In this document: in pieces, positions 1 through 10,647 of the stretch
Layout of the letters: each line of letters begins with the position of its first letter
How positions within the stretch are numbered: the stretch's first letter is position 1
Assembly (NCBI RefSeq): GCF_000308855.1
Contig: NZ_BAGM01000053.1
Span: forward strand, 1-64,000
Direction of reading: 5' to 3'
Origin: Nocardia veterana NBRC 100344
Lineage (GTDB): Bacteria; Actinomycetota; Actinomycetes; Mycobacteriales; Mycobacteriaceae
DNA: 64,000 nt
The notes under the pieces: generated by a model
What the model was told of the DNA's origin: nothing
The model's database searches: none
What the model saw: the letters and a program-made list of their open reading frames with translations, nothing else
Position numbers and translations under genes: made by a program

Positions 1-1
1 C

Positions 2-124
2 GCGCCGCCGAACGGTACACAACCAGCCGCCCAGGCGGCTCCGGCCGCGCCTCTGGCTCCGGCCGCACCGCCCGTCGACTCGCAATCGGTGGCGCAGGCG
101 TCACCCGAGGGGACGCATCGATGA
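2..124 (+). CDS. C-terminal tail of an FtsL-like Pro/Ala-rich protein (partial)
   Basis: Only the last 40 codons lie in the window. They are rich in Ala, Pro and Gln and end in a TGA at 122-124 that overlaps the ATG of pbpB by four bases. In mycobacteria and nocardiae the gene between rsmH and pbpB encodes a small bitopic membrane protein with a long Pro-rich tail that is regarded as the FtsL equivalent, and this fragment fits by place and composition. Nothing of the transmembrane part is visible, so the call rests on context. Confidence 0.55.
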   Translation, partial: APPNGTQPAAQAAPAAPLAPAAPPVDSQSVAQASPEGTHR

Positions 125-2025
125 ATGCTCGCGGTGGAGGCAGAGCCGGTGCGAAGGCCCCGGGCCGCGGCCGGGTGCGCTCCGCACCCGCGCGCCGCGC
201 CGGGCGGCCGGGTACCGCGGCGGACGCCTCCGCCCGGATGCGGTTCGGGGTCGGCCGGCTTCTCATGCTGGTGGCTCTGCTCGTCGTCGCGATGCAATTG
301 CTCTGGCTGCAAACGTTTTCCGCGCCCAGACTGTCCGCCGAGGCGGCCAGCCAGCGCACCGTGCACCAAACCGACTACGCGTTGCGCGGGTCGATTCTCG
401 ACCGCGACGGGCGGGCACTGGCCTTCACGGTCGCGACGAAGAAGTTGAATTTCCGGCCCGTGGCGGTGCGCAAGGAGCTGGCCGAGGCCCGCGCCAAGAG
501 CGACAAGGCACCGGAGGTGGACAAGCGGCTCGCGGCGATCGCGAAGGCGATCCACGAGAAGCTCGGTAAGGACGCGCCGCCGGAAGCCGACCTGCTGGCC
601 AAACTGCGCAGTGACGATCAATTCACCTATCTCGCCTACAACGTCGACCCCCGCGTCGCCGACGAGATCACCGAGAAGTTCCCGGAGGTCGGCACCGAGC
701 GGCAGGACACACCCGTCTACCCCGGTGGGTCGCTGGCCGCGAACGTGGTGGGCGCGACCGGCTGGGACGGCCACGGTCAGGTCGGCCTCGAGGCATCGAT
801 GGATTCCGTGCTCGCCGGTACCGACGGGTCGCACACCTACGATCGCGGCTCCGACGGGGCGGTGATCCCGGGCAGTGAGCGCGACAAGGTGCCGGCGGTC
901 AACGGCTCCACGGTGGAGCTGACCCTGGATTCCGATCTGCAGTATTACGTGCAGCAGCAGGTCCAGGAGGCGAAGGACAAATCGGGAGCGCAGGACGCCT
1001 CGGCGGTGGTGCTGGACGCGCACACGGGGCAGGTGCTCGCGATGGCCAACAACAACACCTTCGATCCGTCGCGTGATCCGAAGTACTGGGCGGCGGCCAA
1101 TATCGGCAACCCGTCGGTCACCGACGCCTACGAACCCGGGTCGGTCAACAAGATCATCACCGCGGCCGCGGCGATCGAATACGGGCTGACCAATCCCGAC
1201 GAGGTCCATCAGGTTCCCGGGGAGATCCACATGGGCGGCGTGGTCGTGCATGATGCCTGGTCGCACGACGTCACGCCCTACACGACCACCGGCATCTTCG
1301 GTAAGTCGTCGAATGTGGGCACCCTGATGCTGGCGCAGCGAGTCGGCGAGGACCGCTTCTCGGATATGGTCTCGCGCTTCGGCCTGGGCCGGCGCACCGG
1401 CGTGGGGCTGCCCGGTGAAAGCGGCGGCATCGTGCCGCCGCGCGATCAGTGGTCGGGTTCGACCTTCGCGAATCTGCCGATCGGGCAGGGCCTTTCGATG
1501 ACTCTGCTGCAGATGACCGGGATGTATCAGGCGATCGCGAACGACGGGGTGCGCATTCCGCCGCGCATCGTCAAGGATGTGATCGGCCCCGACGGCCACC
1601 GGACCACCGAACCACAGCCCGACGGAGTGCGGGTGGTCGGTCCCGAGACCGCACGCACGCTGCGCCAGATGTTCCAGGCGGTGGTGCAGCGCGATCCGAT
1701 GGGCTATCAGCAGGGCACGGGCGCTCCGGCCGGGATCGAGGGCTATCAGATCGCGGGGAAGACCGGAACCGCGCAGCAGATCGATCAGAAATGTCAGTGC
1801 TACTCCAGCGACCGCTACTGGATCACCTTCGCCGGGATCGCGCCGGCCGACAATCCGCGCTACGTCGTCGGGATCATGCTGAACGCTCCGGTTCGCAGCT
1901 CCGACGGCAGTGGTGGTCAGTCCGCGGCGCCGCTGTTCCACAACATCGCATCCTGGGCGCTGCAGCGCGATCGCGTACCGCCGTCCACGGTGCCGCCGAA
2001 ACGGCTTGTGCTGCAGGCGATGTGA
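121..2025 (+). CDS. pbpB: Septal class B penicillin-binding protein (PBP3/FtsI), peptidoglycan transpeptidase
   Basis: A 634-residue monofunctional transpeptidase that crosslinks septal peptidoglycan outside the membrane together with FtsW. A basic cytoplasmic N-terminus of about 40 residues is followed by one membrane anchor (about 43-66), a dimerisation/pedestal domain and the transpeptidase domain. The three penicillin-binding motifs are present: S341-V-N-K with the acylated serine, S396-S-N, and K547-T-G. The start ATG overlaps the stop of the upstream FtsL-like gene (ATGA), which supports this start and coupled translation. The 184 bases after it, before murE, hold a possible -10 box TAACCT at 2168-2173 but no clear terminator. 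Confidence 0.95.
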   Translation: MNARGGGRAGAKAPGRGRVRSAPARRAGRPGTAADASARMRFGVGRLLMLVALLVVAMQLLWLQTFSAPRLSAEAASQRTVHQTDYALRGSILDRDGRALAFTVATKKLNFRPVAVRKELAEARAKSDKAPEVDKRLAAIAKAIHEKLGKDAPPEADLLAKLRSDDQFTYLAYNVDPRVADEITEKFPEVGTERQDTPVYPGGSLAANVVGATGWDGHGQVGLEASMDSVLAGTDGSHTYDRGSDGAVIPGSERDKVPAVNGSTVELTLDSDLQYYVQQQVQEAKDKSGAQDASAVVLDAHTGQVLAMANNNTFDPSRDPKYWAAANIGNPSVTDAYEPGSVNKIITAAAAIEYGLTNPDEVHQVPGEIHMGGVVVHDAWSHDVTPYTTTGIFGKSSNVGTLMLAQRVGEDRFSDMVSRFGLGRRTGVGLPGESGGIVPPRDQWSGSTFANLPIGQGLSMTLLQMTGMYQAIANDGVRIPPRIVKDVIGPDGHRTTEPQPDGVRVVGPETARTLRQMFQAVVQRDPMGYQQGTGAPAGIEGYQIAGKTGTAQQIDQKCQCYSSDRYWITFAGIAPADNPRYVVGIMLNAPVRSSDGSGGQSAAPLFHNIASWALQRDRVPPSTVPPKRLVLQAM

Positions 2026-2233
2026 GTGTGCGCAGGGCCGGAAATCCGATTCGACGTCGGCGTTCTCGCACGCGGCGGGCGCCGCGTAGCCGGGCGTGGG
2101 AGCGATGAGGCAGGGGAGCCGGTGCACGGGAGACGCCCACGCTGCGTACCCGCCGATCGCCCACAGGTAACCTGACTCCCCGACCCCGAATCTCGACCCC
2201 GATGCACAGATGTGCGAACCGGAAAGGAGCCTG

Positions 2234-3844
2234 GTGCCCGTGCAGCCCAGCCCGCAGGTGCTTCGCCCGGCGCAAGCGTCGCCGATGTCGGTGCAGGCCG
2301 TTGCCGAACTGACCGGTGCGCGGCCGACTGCCGGCGCCGCGGCCGGGATCGAGATCACCGGCATCGAGCAGCGGTCGAACGCCGTGCAGCCCGGAGATCT
2401 GTTCGCCGGTCTGGCCGGGGCCAAGGCCCACGGCGCCCGCTTCGCCGCCGACGCCGTCGCGCGCGGCGCGGTGGCCGTGTTCACCGATGCGGCGGGCGCG
2501 GAACTGCTCGGCGACCTGGGCGTGCCGGTGCTGATCCACGACGACCCGCGCGCGGTCCTCGGTGAGCTGTCGGCGGCGCTGTACGGGCATCCGTCGCGCA
2601 AGCTGCAGGTCATCGGGATCACCGGAACGTCCGGTAAGACCACCACCTCCTATCTGGTCGAGGCCGGGCTCGCGGCGGCCGGCAGGTCGACCGCGCTGAT
2701 CGGAACGATCGAGACCCGCATCGGTGGCCGACGGGTGCCGAGCGCGCTCACCACCCCCGAAGCGCCGCAGTTGCACGCGATGTTCGCGCTGATGGTCGAG
2801 CAGGGTGTGCAGGCGGTGGTGATGGAGGTGTCGAGTCACGCGCTGGCCCTGGGCCGGGTCGACGGCGTGCACTTCGCGGTGGGCGCGTTCACGAATCTGT
2901 CGCAGGACCACCTGGACTTCCACGCCGATTTCGAGGACTACTTCGCCGCCAAGCGCCGCCTGTTCGTCCCCGACCCGGGCGCCCCGGACCGTCAGGTCGC
3001 CGCCGACACCTGCGTGATCTGCGTCGACGACGCCTGGGGTCGCCGGTTGGCTCGGGAGGCGAGCGGCCGCGCTCCCGTGGTCACGGTCGCCACCGCGGCC
3101 GGTGCGACCGGTGCGACGGAACCGGAGTGGACCGTCGACGACGTCGTCGCGCTCGCCGACGGTGGCCAGCAGTTCACCGCGATCGGACCGTCGGGCGCGA
3201 TCAGCACTCGGCTGCGGCTGCCGGGGCGCTACAACATCGCCAACGGCCTGCTGGCGCTCGCGGTGTGCGCGAGCGCGGGCGTCGACCCCGCGGTCGCGGC
3301 CGCGGCGCTCGCCGCGGTGGATGTTCCCGGCCGGATGCAGCGGGTCGATGCGGGGCAGGACTTCCTCGCGCTGGTCGACTACGCGCACAAGCCGGCTGCG
3401 GTGGAATCGGTGATCGCGACGCTGCGGCGGTATCTGCGCGACACCGGCGGGCGCCTGGCGGTGGTCGTGGGCGCCGGCGGGGATCGCGATGCCGGCAAGC
3501 GGCCGCTGATGGGCGCGACCGCCGCTCGCGGCGCGGATCTGCTGATCATCACCGACGACAATCCCCGCACCGAGGACCCGGCCGAGATCCGGGCGGCGAT
3601 CCGGGCGGGTGCGCTGGGAATCGCCGAATCCGAGCGCGGTGAGGTGCGCGAGATCGGCGATCGCGCGGCCGCCATCGCCGCCGCGGTCGACTGGGCGCGG
3701 GCGGGTGACGTCGTGCTGGTGGCGGGTAAGGGACACGAGACCGGGCAGGAGATTGCGGGTGTGAAGTATCCGTTCGACGACCGTGAGGTGCTGGGGCAGG
3801 CCCTGGCGAGAAGTGCCGACGGCAAGGACCTGACGGTTTCATGA
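2234..3844 (+). CDS. murE: UDP-MurNAc-L-Ala-D-Glu:meso-diaminopimelate ligase
   Basis: Cytoplasmic ATP-dependent ligase that adds the third residue of the peptidoglycan stem peptide. The Mur ligase P-loop is G-T-S-G-K with Lys at about residue 135. The motif D442-N-P-R445 is the signature for meso-diaminopimelate rather than lysine, as expected for a Mycobacteriales wall. I chose GTG 2234 because a purine-rich GGAAAGGAG (2221-2229) precedes it. GTG 2240 (10 bases from that site) and ATG 2210 are in-frame alternatives. The protein is about 536 residues, normal for actinobacteria. The stop overlaps the murF start by four bases. Confidence 0.93.
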   Translation: MPVQPSPQVLRPAQASPMSVQAVAELTGARPTAGAAAGIEITGIEQRSNAVQPGDLFAGLAGAKAHGARFAADAVARGAVAVFTDAAGAELLGDLGVPVLIHDDPRAVLGELSAALYGHPSRKLQVIGITGTSGKTTTSYLVEAGLAAAGRSTALIGTIETRIGGRRVPSALTTPEAPQLHAMFALMVEQGVQAVVMEVSSHALALGRVDGVHFAVGAFTNLSQDHLDFHADFEDYFAAKRRLFVPDPGAPDRQVAADTCVICVDDAWGRRLAREASGRAPVVTVATAAGATGATEPEWTVDDVVALADGGQQFTAIGPSGAISTRLRLPGRYNIANGLLALAVCASAGVDPAVAAAALAAVDVPGRMQRVDAGQDFLALVDYAHKPAAVESVIATLRRYLRDTGGRLAVVVGAGGDRDAGKRPLMGATAARGADLLIITDDNPRTEDPAEIRAAIRAGALGIAESERGEVREIGDRAAAIAAAVDWARAGDVVLVAGKGHETGQEIAGVKYPFDDREVLGQALARSADGKDLTVS

Positions 3845-5382
3845 TCGAAATGACTCTGCGGGAGATCGCCGACATCGTCGGCGGCACGCTGCACGATGTG
3901 AGCGATCCCGCGGTGACGGTGACCGGCGCGGTCGAATTCGATTCGCGCCGAATCGAATCCGGTGATCTGTTCCTGGCGCTGCCGGGCGAGCACGTCGACG
4001 GGCACGACTACGCCGAACGGGCGGTGGCCGCGGGTGCGGTGGCCGTGCTGGCGGCCCGGCCGGTCCGCGTGCCGGCGATCGTGGTCGAACCGCTCGGCGC
4101 GGCGGCCGCGAACCGGTCGTACGTGCTGGCCCACGACACCGACGGATCGGGTGCGGCGGTGCTGGCGGCACTGGCGAAATTGGCCCGGGCGAGCGTGGAC
4201 CGGCTGTCGGCCGGCGGCCTCACGGTGGTCGGCGTGACCGGTTCGGCCGGTAAGACCTCCACCAAGGATCTGCTGGCTCGCGTCCTGACCCCGCTGGGGG
4301 CGGTGGTCGCGCCGCCCGGATCGTTCAACAACGAACTCGGGCACCCGTGGACGGCGTTGCGCGCCGGCGCGGACTCCCGATTCCTGGTCCTGGAACTGTC
4401 CGCGCGCGGACCCGGACATATCGCGGCGCTCGCCGAGATCGCGCCGCCGCGCATCGGCGTCGTGCTCAACGTCGGTACCGCCCATCTGGGGGAGTTCGGT
4501 AGCCGCGACGCCATCGCGCAGGCCAAAGGCGAACTGGTGGAAGCGCTTCCGGCCGACGGTGTCGCGGTGCTGAACGCCGACGATCCGCGGGTGGCGGCGA
4601 TGGCCACCCGCACCCGGGCCCGGGTGGTGACCTACGGTCGGGCCGCCGGCGCCGACGTGCGCGCCACCGATCTCGTGCTCGACTCCGATGCGCGGGCGCG
4701 ATTCACGCTGCACGCCAAGGGTTCCCGGATCGACGTCCGGCTCGGGGTGCACGGTGAACACCAGGTCGCCAACGCTCTGGCCGCCGCCGCGGTCGCGCTG
4801 GAATGCGGGGCCACGCTGGAAACGGTCGCGCAGGCGCTGGCCGGGGCGCGGGTCGATTCGGCCCATCGGATGGATGTGCGGACCCGGCCCGACGGGGTGA
4901 CCGTCATCGACGATTCCTACAACGCCAACCCCGATTCCATGCGCGCCGCGCTCAAGGCGCTGGTCTCGATGTCGCGCGCCGGTGGCACGCCGACCGCGCC
5001 GCGCGGTCGGCGCAGTTGGGCGGTCCTGGGCGAAATGGCCGAACTGGGCGAGGAGTCGGTGGTCGAACACGACGCGATCGGACGGCTCGCGGTCCGCCTC
5101 GACGTCGATCGCCTGATCGTGGTCGGCACCGGCCGTCCGGCCCGCGCACTGCACCAGGGCGCGGTCATGGAAGGCTCGTGGGGCGAGGAATCGATCCTCG
5201 TCCCCGATATCGACGCCGCGGTCGCCTTGCTGGACAACGAGATCGAACCCGGTGACGTGGTGCTGGTGAAGGCGTCGAATTCCGCGGGCCTGTGGGCGGT
5301 GGCGCAGCATGTGCTCGCCGCGGGGACGGAATCGGCGATACACGACCCGGCCGGCGCCGGGCGCACGGAGGCAGCGGGATGA
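3841..5382 (+). CDS. murF: UDP-MurNAc-tripeptide:D-Ala-D-Ala ligase
   Basis: A 513-residue cytoplasmic Mur ligase that adds D-Ala-D-Ala and completes the UDP-MurNAc-pentapeptide. It has the three-domain layout of the family: an N-terminal UDP-binding domain, a central ATPase domain with P-loop G-S-A-G-K (Lys about residue 138), and a C-terminal domain containing the conserved segment [10 protein letters not shown]. The start ATG overlaps the murE stop and its own stop overlaps the mraY start, both as ATGA, so murE-murF-mraY are probably translated in a coupled way. Confidence 0.95.
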   Translation: MIEMTLREIADIVGGTLHDVSDPAVTVTGAVEFDSRRIESGDLFLALPGEHVDGHDYAERAVAAGAVAVLAARPVRVPAIVVEPLGAAAANRSYVLAHDTDGSGAAVLAALAKLARASVDRLSAGGLTVVGVTGSAGKTSTKDLLARVLTPLGAVVAPPGSFNNELGHPWTALRAGADSRFLVLELSARGPGHIAALAEIAPPRIGVVLNVGTAHLGEFGSRDAIAQAKGELVEALPADGVAVLNADDPRVAAMATRTRARVVTYGRAAGADVRATDLVLDSDARARFTLHAKGSRIDVRLGVHGEHQVANALAAAAVALECGATLETVAQALAGARVDSAHRMDVRTRPDGVTVIDDSYNANPDSMRAALKALVSMSRAGGTPTAPRGRRSWAVLGEMAELGEESVVEHDAIGRLAVRLDVDRLIVVGTGRPARALHQGAVMEGSWGEESILVPDIDAAVALLDNEIEPGDVVLVKASNSAGLWAVAQHVLAAGTESAIHDPAGAGRTEAAG

Positions 5383-6455
5383 GGCAGATTCTGTTCGCGG
5401 CGGGGATCGCGCTGGCGGTATCGATCCTGCTCACGCCGCTGCTGATCCGCATGTTCGCACGGCGGGGATTCGGCCAGGAGATCCGCATCGACGGGCCGGA
5501 GAGCCATCAGGCCAAGCGCGGTACGCCGACCATGGGTGGCGTGGCGATCCTGATCGGCATGTGGGCCGGCTATCTCGGCTCGCATCTGATCGGCATCGGC
5601 TATCACGCCGACGGGCCCTCGGTGTCGGGGTTGCTGGTGCTGGGCCTGGCCACCGCACTGGGCGTGGTCGGTTTCATCGACGACTTCATCAAGCTGCGCA
5701 AGCAGCGCAATCTGGGATTGACCGCGGCCGGCAAATACATCGGCCAGCTCGGTTCCGCGGTGATCTTCGGCGTCCTCGCCCTGCAGTTCCGCGGGGCGGG
5801 CGGACGCACTCCGGCCAGCCGTCATCTGTCCTATGTCCGCGAGATCAACACCGTCTCGATGAGCGTGATCATCTTCCTGGCCTTCGTCTGCCTGGTCGTG
5901 GTCGCCTGGTCGAATGCGGTGAATCTGACCGACGGCCTGGACGGCCTGGCCGCGGGATCGATGAGTCTGGTCCTGGGCGCCTACGTGATCATCACGTTCT
6001 GGCAGTACTACCACGCCTGCGAATTCAAGGCCGAGGCCGGCTGCTACAACGTACGCGACCCGCTGGATCTGGCGCTGGTGTGTGCCGCGGGCGCGGCGGC
6101 CTGCGTCGGATTCCTGTGGTGGAACGCGGCTCCGGCCAAGATCTTCATGGGCGATACCGGATCGCTGGCGCTCGGCGGTCTGATCGCCGGATTGTCCATC
6201 ACCACCCGCACCGAACTGCTGATGGTCGTGATCGGCGCGCTGTTCGTCGCCGAGACCGTCTCGGTGGTGCTGCAGGTGGCGGTGTTCCGGACCACCCGTA
6301 ACCGATTGTTCAAGATGGCGCCGTTCCATCACCATTTCGAGCTGAGTAAATGGGCGGAGACGACGGTCATCATCCGGTTCTGGCTGCTGGCCGGAATTGC
6401 GGCGGCGGTCGGTCTGGGCTTGTTCTACAGCGAATACCTCTCTCAGGTCGGGTAA
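5379..6455 (+). CDS. mraY: Phospho-MurNAc-pentapeptide translocase (lipid I synthase)
   Basis: A polytopic membrane enzyme that transfers phospho-MurNAc-pentapeptide to undecaprenyl phosphate. I see about ten hydrophobic segments, the catalytic pair D101-D102 in the segment G-F-I-D-D-F, and the late histidine-rich motif P-F-H-H-H-F-E-L. The start chosen here is the ATG in ATGA overlap with murF. It gives 358 residues, the usual length. Longer readings starting near 5292 would extend the protein with murF out-of-frame sequence and are not credible. Confidence 0.95.
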   Translation: MRQILFAAGIALAVSILLTPLLIRMFARRGFGQEIRIDGPESHQAKRGTPTMGGVAILIGMWAGYLGSHLIGIGYHADGPSVSGLLVLGLATALGVVGFIDDFIKLRKQRNLGLTAAGKYIGQLGSAVIFGVLALQFRGAGGRTPASRHLSYVREINTVSMSVIIFLAFVCLVVVAWSNAVNLTDGLDGLAAGSMSLVLGAYVIITFWQYYHACEFKAEAGCYNVRDPLDLALVCAAGAAACVGFLWWNAAPAKIFMGDTGSLALGGLIAGLSITTRTELLMVVIGALFVAETVSVVLQVAVFRTTRNRLFKMAPFHHHFELSKWAETTVIIRFWLLAGIAAAVGLGLFYSEYLSQVG

Positions 6456-6461
6456 GCAGCG

Positions 6462-7967
6462 ATGGTCGAACATACTCCGCGGGCCCTGCGTTCTCCGGGT
6501 CCCATGCTCGAATTTCTGCGTGGCCGTGACGTTCTCGTCGCGGGATGGGGGGTGTCCGGGCGCTCGCTGATCGAGCCGCTGCGCGATATCGGCGCCCGCC
6601 CCGTGGTCACCGATGCCGGTGAGAAGGCGATGGCCGAAGCCGCCGAACTCGGACTGGACACCGCCACCGGCGCCGAACTGCTCGAACCCGGTGCGCTGGA
6701 ACGCTTCGCGCTGGTCATCACCAGCCCGGGCTGGCGGCCGGATTCGCCGGTCCTGGTCTCGGCGGTGACCGAGGGCATTCCGGTCTGGGGCGATGTGGAA
6801 TTCGCCTGGTGGGTCGATCAGGCGCGGCTGTACGGGCCGGTGCGCAAATGGCTGGTGATCACCGGGACCAATGGGAAGACCACCACCACGCAGATGACGC
6901 ACGCGATCCTGCGCGCGGCCGGACTGGCCAGCGTGGCCTGCGGCAATATCGGGCTGCCGATCCTCGACGCGTTGCGGCGTACCCCGGGCCCGCAGATTCT
7001 CGCGGTCGAACTGTCGTCGTTCCAGCTGCACTGGGCGCCGTCGGTGCGGCCGGAGGCCGGTGTGGTGCTCAATGTGGCCGAGGATCACCTGGACTGGCAC
7101 GGCGGCCTGGACGCCTACGCGGCGGCCAAGGCGCGCGCCCTGACCGGGCGCGTCGGTGTGGTCGGCCTCGACGACGCCGTGGCGGCCGCGTTGGCGCGAA
7201 AGTCCAAGGCGCGCCGCACGGTCGGCTTCCGGGTCGGTGTGCCGGCCGACGGCGAACTGGGCGTGGTGGACGGCAAGCTGCTCGATCGCGCCTTCACCAA
7301 GGCCGCCATCCTGGCCGAGGTCGGCGATATCAGCCCGCCCGGTCCGGCCGGCATCGCCGATGCGCTGGCCGCGGCCGCGCTGACCCGCGCCATCGACGTC
7401 GCTCCGCAATTCGTGAAGGAGGGCCTGGCCGAGCACAAGGTGGGCCCGCACCGCGCGGCCTTCGTGCGCGAATTGGGCGGCGTGGGATTCGTCGACGACT
7501 CGAAGGCGACCAATCCGCATGCGGCGCGGTCGTCGATCCTGGCGCATCCACAGGTGGTCTGGATCGCCGGTGGCCAGCTCAAGGGAGCGCATATCGACGA
7601 TCTGATCGAGGAGGTCGCCGACCGGCTGGTCGCCGCGGTCGTCTTCGGTCAGGACGCGCCGATCATCGCGGCCGCGATGGCGCGACACGCGCCGGATGTC
7701 CCGGTGGTCGAGCTCGGTTCGGGTGACGATGCACAGATGAGCGGGGAACCCTCCACGGCATCGCTGGTCGCCGAAATCGACGGCGCGGACGCGGTGATGG
7801 CCCGTGCGGTGCGCATCGCCGCCGGTTACGCCGGTCGCGGTGACACCGTGCTGCTGGCCCCGGCGGCGGCCTCGCTCGACATGTTCGCCGACTACACCCA
7901 CCGCGGACGCAGTTTCGTGGCGGCGGTACAGGCCCTGGACGAGAGAGATATCGGGAGCCAACAGTGA
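6462..7967 (+). CDS. murD: UDP-MurNAc-L-alanine:D-glutamate ligase
   Basis: Cytoplasmic Mur ligase adding D-Glu to UDP-MurNAc-L-Ala. The N-terminal Rossmann-like UDP site appears as V-A-G-W-G-V-S-G-R-S, and the ATPase P-loop is G-T-N-G-K with Lys about residue 139. At 501 residues it is slightly longer than enterobacterial MurD, as is common in actinobacteria. It starts six bases after mraY. Its stop overlaps the GTG of ftsW by four bases. ATG 6504 is a shorter alternative start that would still keep the fold. Confidence 0.93.
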   Translation: MVEHTPRALRSPGPMLEFLRGRDVLVAGWGVSGRSLIEPLRDIGARPVVTDAGEKAMAEAAELGLDTATGAELLEPGALERFALVITSPGWRPDSPVLVSAVTEGIPVWGDVEFAWWVDQARLYGPVRKWLVITGTNGKTTTTQMTHAILRAAGLASVACGNIGLPILDALRRTPGPQILAVELSSFQLHWAPSVRPEAGVVLNVAEDHLDWHGGLDAYAAAKARALTGRVGVVGLDDAVAAALARKSKARRTVGFRVGVPADGELGVVDGKLLDRAFTKAAILAEVGDISPPGPAGIADALAAAALTRAIDVAPQFVKEGLAEHKVGPHRAAFVRELGGVGFVDDSKATNPHAARSSILAHPQVVWIAGGQLKGAHIDDLIEEVADRLVAAVVFGQDAPIIAAAMARHAPDVPVVELGSGDDAQMSGEPSTASLVAEIDGADAVMARAVRIAAGYAGRGDTVLLAPAAASLDMFADYTHRGRSFVAAVQALDERDIGSQQ

Positions 7968-9478
7968 CGAAACCGGCGCGCAAGCCCGTGGGCACCTGGT
8001 TCGGTGCCTGGCTGGCGCGCCCGCTGGCCGACTTCCATCTGGTCGTCACCATCGCCACGCTGCTGACCGTGCTCGGACTGGTGATGGTGCTGTCGGCCTC
8101 CAGTGTGGAGGCCTATGCCGACGGCGGCTCGGCGTATTCGCTGTTCGTGCAGCAGGCGTTCTTCGCCGCGCTCGGCGCGGCGTTGTTCTACGTGGCCCTG
8201 CGGATTCCGCTGCGAACCCTGCGACAGCTGTCGTTCCCGGTGTTCGCGATCTCGGTGCTGCTGCTGGTGCTGGTGTTGATCCCCGGTATCGGTTCGCAGG
8301 TGCAGGGTTCGCGGCGCTGGTTCGACCTGGGTTTCGTCTCGGTGCAGCCGTCGGAGATCGTCAAGGTGACCCTGATCCTGTGGGGCGCCCATCTGCTGGC
8401 CACCCGCCGGCCGGATCAGACCGGCTACAAGGACATCTTGGTGCCGCTGGTGCCGGCCGGTCTGCTGGTCTGTCTGCTGATCGTGCTGGAACCGAACCTG
8501 TCCACCACCATCGCGGTGGGTCTGGTGCTGGTCGCCCTGCTGTGGTTCGGCGGATTGCCGGTGCGGCTGTTCGTGACCATCGCGGTCTCGGGCGCGGTCG
8601 CGGCCGGCATTCTGGCGCTGTCGGCCGGATATCGCTCCGATCGGATGCGCGCGTTCTTCAACCCGGGCGACGATCCGCAGGGCATCGGCTATCAGGCCCG
8701 GCAGGCACTGTTCTCGCTCGCCGACGGCGGAATCTGGGGACGCGGGCTCGGCCAGAGCCGGGCGAAGTGGAGTTATCTGCCGAACGCGCACAACGACTTC
8801 ATCTTCGCGATCATCGGCGAGGAACTCGGTTTTCTCGGATGTGCGCTGGTGCTGGGGCTGTTCGCGCTGTTCGTCTTCGTCGGGTTGCGCATCGCGAGCC
8901 GCTCGGTCGATCCGTTCCTGCGGCTGCTGACCGCGGCCGCGACCACCTGGATCACCGGCCAGGCGCTGATCAATATCGGCTACGTGGTGGGACTGTTGCC
9001 GGTGACCGGTCTGCAGCTGCCGCTGGTCTCGGCCGGTGGCTCCTCGCTGGCGATCACCCTGATGATGTTCGGTCTGATCGCGAGCGCGGCCCGGCACGAA
9101 CCCGAGGCGATCGCGGCGTTGAAGGCCGGCCAGGACGGCCGGTTCAGCCGGCTGCTGCGGTTGCCGATCCCCGAAACCTATTCCGCCGCCCGCGCTCGCG
9201 CCGCCGGGCAGTCGCGCGCCGCGGTCTCCGGGCCGCGCCGGCGCGAACTGCCACCCGCGCGCAAGCGGTCGGACAAATCCGGTCAGTCGCGCGGCGCCAA
9301 GGTACGGGGTGGCTCCGCGGGGACCGCGCGACGGTCGATAGATTCGGATTCGGCACGACGACGCGGCGCCGAATCCGCCCGGCGGGAGGCGCGCGGTGCG
9401 TCCTCGTGGCGGACCACGCGGGCCTGGGAGCCCAGCTACCCGATGACACATGCGAGAGAACGAGGTAATTCGAGGTGA
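7964..9478 (+). CDS. ftsW: Septal peptidoglycan glycosyltransferase of the SEDS family
   Basis: A 504-residue SEDS protein with about ten membrane segments that polymerises lipid II into glycan strands and pairs with PbpB. Recognisable SEDS features are G-S-R-R-W-F-D after the second large loop, [19 protein letters not shown], and P-L-V-S-A-G-G-S-S near the end. The last 100 or so residues form a hydrophilic, strongly basic Arg/Ser-rich tail without predicted structure, a typical actinobacterial extension. GTG start in GTGA overlap with murD, preceded by GGGAG. Confidence 0.94.
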   Translation: MTKPARKPVGTWFGAWLARPLADFHLVVTIATLLTVLGLVMVLSASSVEAYADGGSAYSLFVQQAFFAALGAALFYVALRIPLRTLRQLSFPVFAISVLLLVLVLIPGIGSQVQGSRRWFDLGFVSVQPSEIVKVTLILWGAHLLATRRPDQTGYKDILVPLVPAGLLVCLLIVLEPNLSTTIAVGLVLVALLWFGGLPVRLFVTIAVSGAVAAGILALSAGYRSDRMRAFFNPGDDPQGIGYQARQALFSLADGGIWGRGLGQSRAKWSYLPNAHNDFIFAIIGEELGFLGCALVLGLFALFVFVGLRIASRSVDPFLRLLTAAATTWITGQALINIGYVVGLLPVTGLQLPLVSAGGSSLAITLMMFGLIASAARHEPEAIAALKAGQDGRFSRLLRLPIPETYSAARARAAGQSRAAVSGPRRRELPPARKRSDKSGQSRGAKVRGGSAGTARRSIDSDSARRRGAESARREARGASSWRTTRAWEPSYPMTHARERGNSR

Positions 9479-10647
9479 CAACCGGCGAGAGCGGTACGAC
9501 GGTTTCCGGGCAACGGACGCTCTCGGTGATCGTCGCCGGCGGGGGCACGGCCGGACATATCGAACCCGCGATGGCGGTCGCGGACGCACTGCGCCGACTG
9601 GATCCCTCGATCCGGATCACCGCCCTGGGCACCCAGCGCGGACTGGAGACGACGCTGATCCCCGAACGCGGCTATCCGCTGGAATTGATTCCGCCGGTTC
9701 CGTTGCCGCGCAAGCCGACCGCCGACCTACTGCGCCTGCCCGGCCGGGTGCGCGCGGCGGTCGCCCGCACTCGTGAGGTGATCGAGGCGGTCGAGGCCGA
9801 CGTGATCATCGGTTTCGGCGGGTACGTCTCGGTGCCGGCCTATCTGGCGGCCGGCGGGGGACTGCTGCGGCGCGCGCGCCGGGTACCGCTGGTGGTGCAC
9901 GAGGCCAATGTGAAGGCCGGGATCGCGAACAAGGTCGGCGCCCGCCGGGCGGCGCGGGTGCTGGCGGCGGTGCCGAATTCGGGTGTGCACGCGCGCGGGC
10001 GGGCCGATGCCGAGGTGGTCGGCATCCCCGTGCGGGAGTCGATCGCGACCCTCGATCGCGCCGGTTTGCGCGCGCAGGCCCGGGATTATTTCGGGCTGCC
10101 GCAGCAGGGACCGATGTTGCTGGTGTTCGGCGGCTCGCAGGGCGCCCGCCGGTTGAACGAGGCTGTATCCGGCGCGGCGGCCCAGCTGCTCGCGGCCGGA
10201 ATTTCGGTGCTGCACGCGCACGGCCCGAAGAACACCCTCGACCTCGGTGGTGTCGATACCGAGGCCGGCCGCGACGGCGCGAAATACGTTGCGGTGCCGT
10301 ATCTGTCGCGGATGGATCTGGCCTATGCGGCCGCCGATGCCACGGTGTGCCGGTCCGGTGCGATGACGGTGGCCGAGGTCTCGGCGGTCGGCCTGCCCGC
10401 GTTCTACGTGCCGCTGCCGCACGGGAACGGGGAACAGGAGTTCAACGCCCGGCCGGTGGTCGCGAAGGGTGGTGGCAGAATCGTCGCGGATGCGGAGATG
10501 ACGCCGAAGTATGTGATGGACGAGGTGATCGCGCTGCTCACCGACCCGGTCGCGCTGACGAACATGTCGGTCGCGGCCGCCGGCGCCGGGCATCGCGACG
10601 CCGCGGACGAGGTGGCGCGGATCGTGGTGGAGGTGGCCGGCCGGTGA
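9475..10647 (+). CDS. murG: UDP-GlcNAc:lipid I N-acetylglucosaminyltransferase (lipid II synthase)
   Basis: Peripheral membrane GT-B enzyme on the cytoplasmic face that makes lipid II. The N-terminal glycine-rich loop [10 protein letters not shown], the second glycine loop F-G-G-S-Q-G-A and the UDP-GlcNAc-binding region around [10 protein letters not shown] are all present. It is 390 residues long. GTG start overlaps the ftsW stop, with GAGG about ten bases upstream. The stop overlaps the murC GTG. Confidence 0.95.
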   Translation: MTTGESGTTVSGQRTLSVIVAGGGTAGHIEPAMAVADALRRLDPSIRITALGTQRGLETTLIPERGYPLELIPPVPLPRKPTADLLRLPGRVRAAVARTREVIEAVEADVIIGFGGYVSVPAYLAAGGGLLRRARRVPLVVHEANVKAGIANKVGARRAARVLAAVPNSGVHARGRADAEVVGIPVRESIATLDRAGLRAQARDYFGLPQQGPMLLVFGGSQGARRLNEAVSGAAAQLLAAGISVLHAHGPKNTLDLGGVDTEAGRDGAKYVAVPYLSRMDLAYAAADATVCRSGAMTVAEVSAVGLPAFYVPLPHGNGEQEFNARPVVAKGGGRIVADAEMTPKYVMDEVIALLTDPVALTNMSVAAAGAGHRDAADEVARIVVEVAGR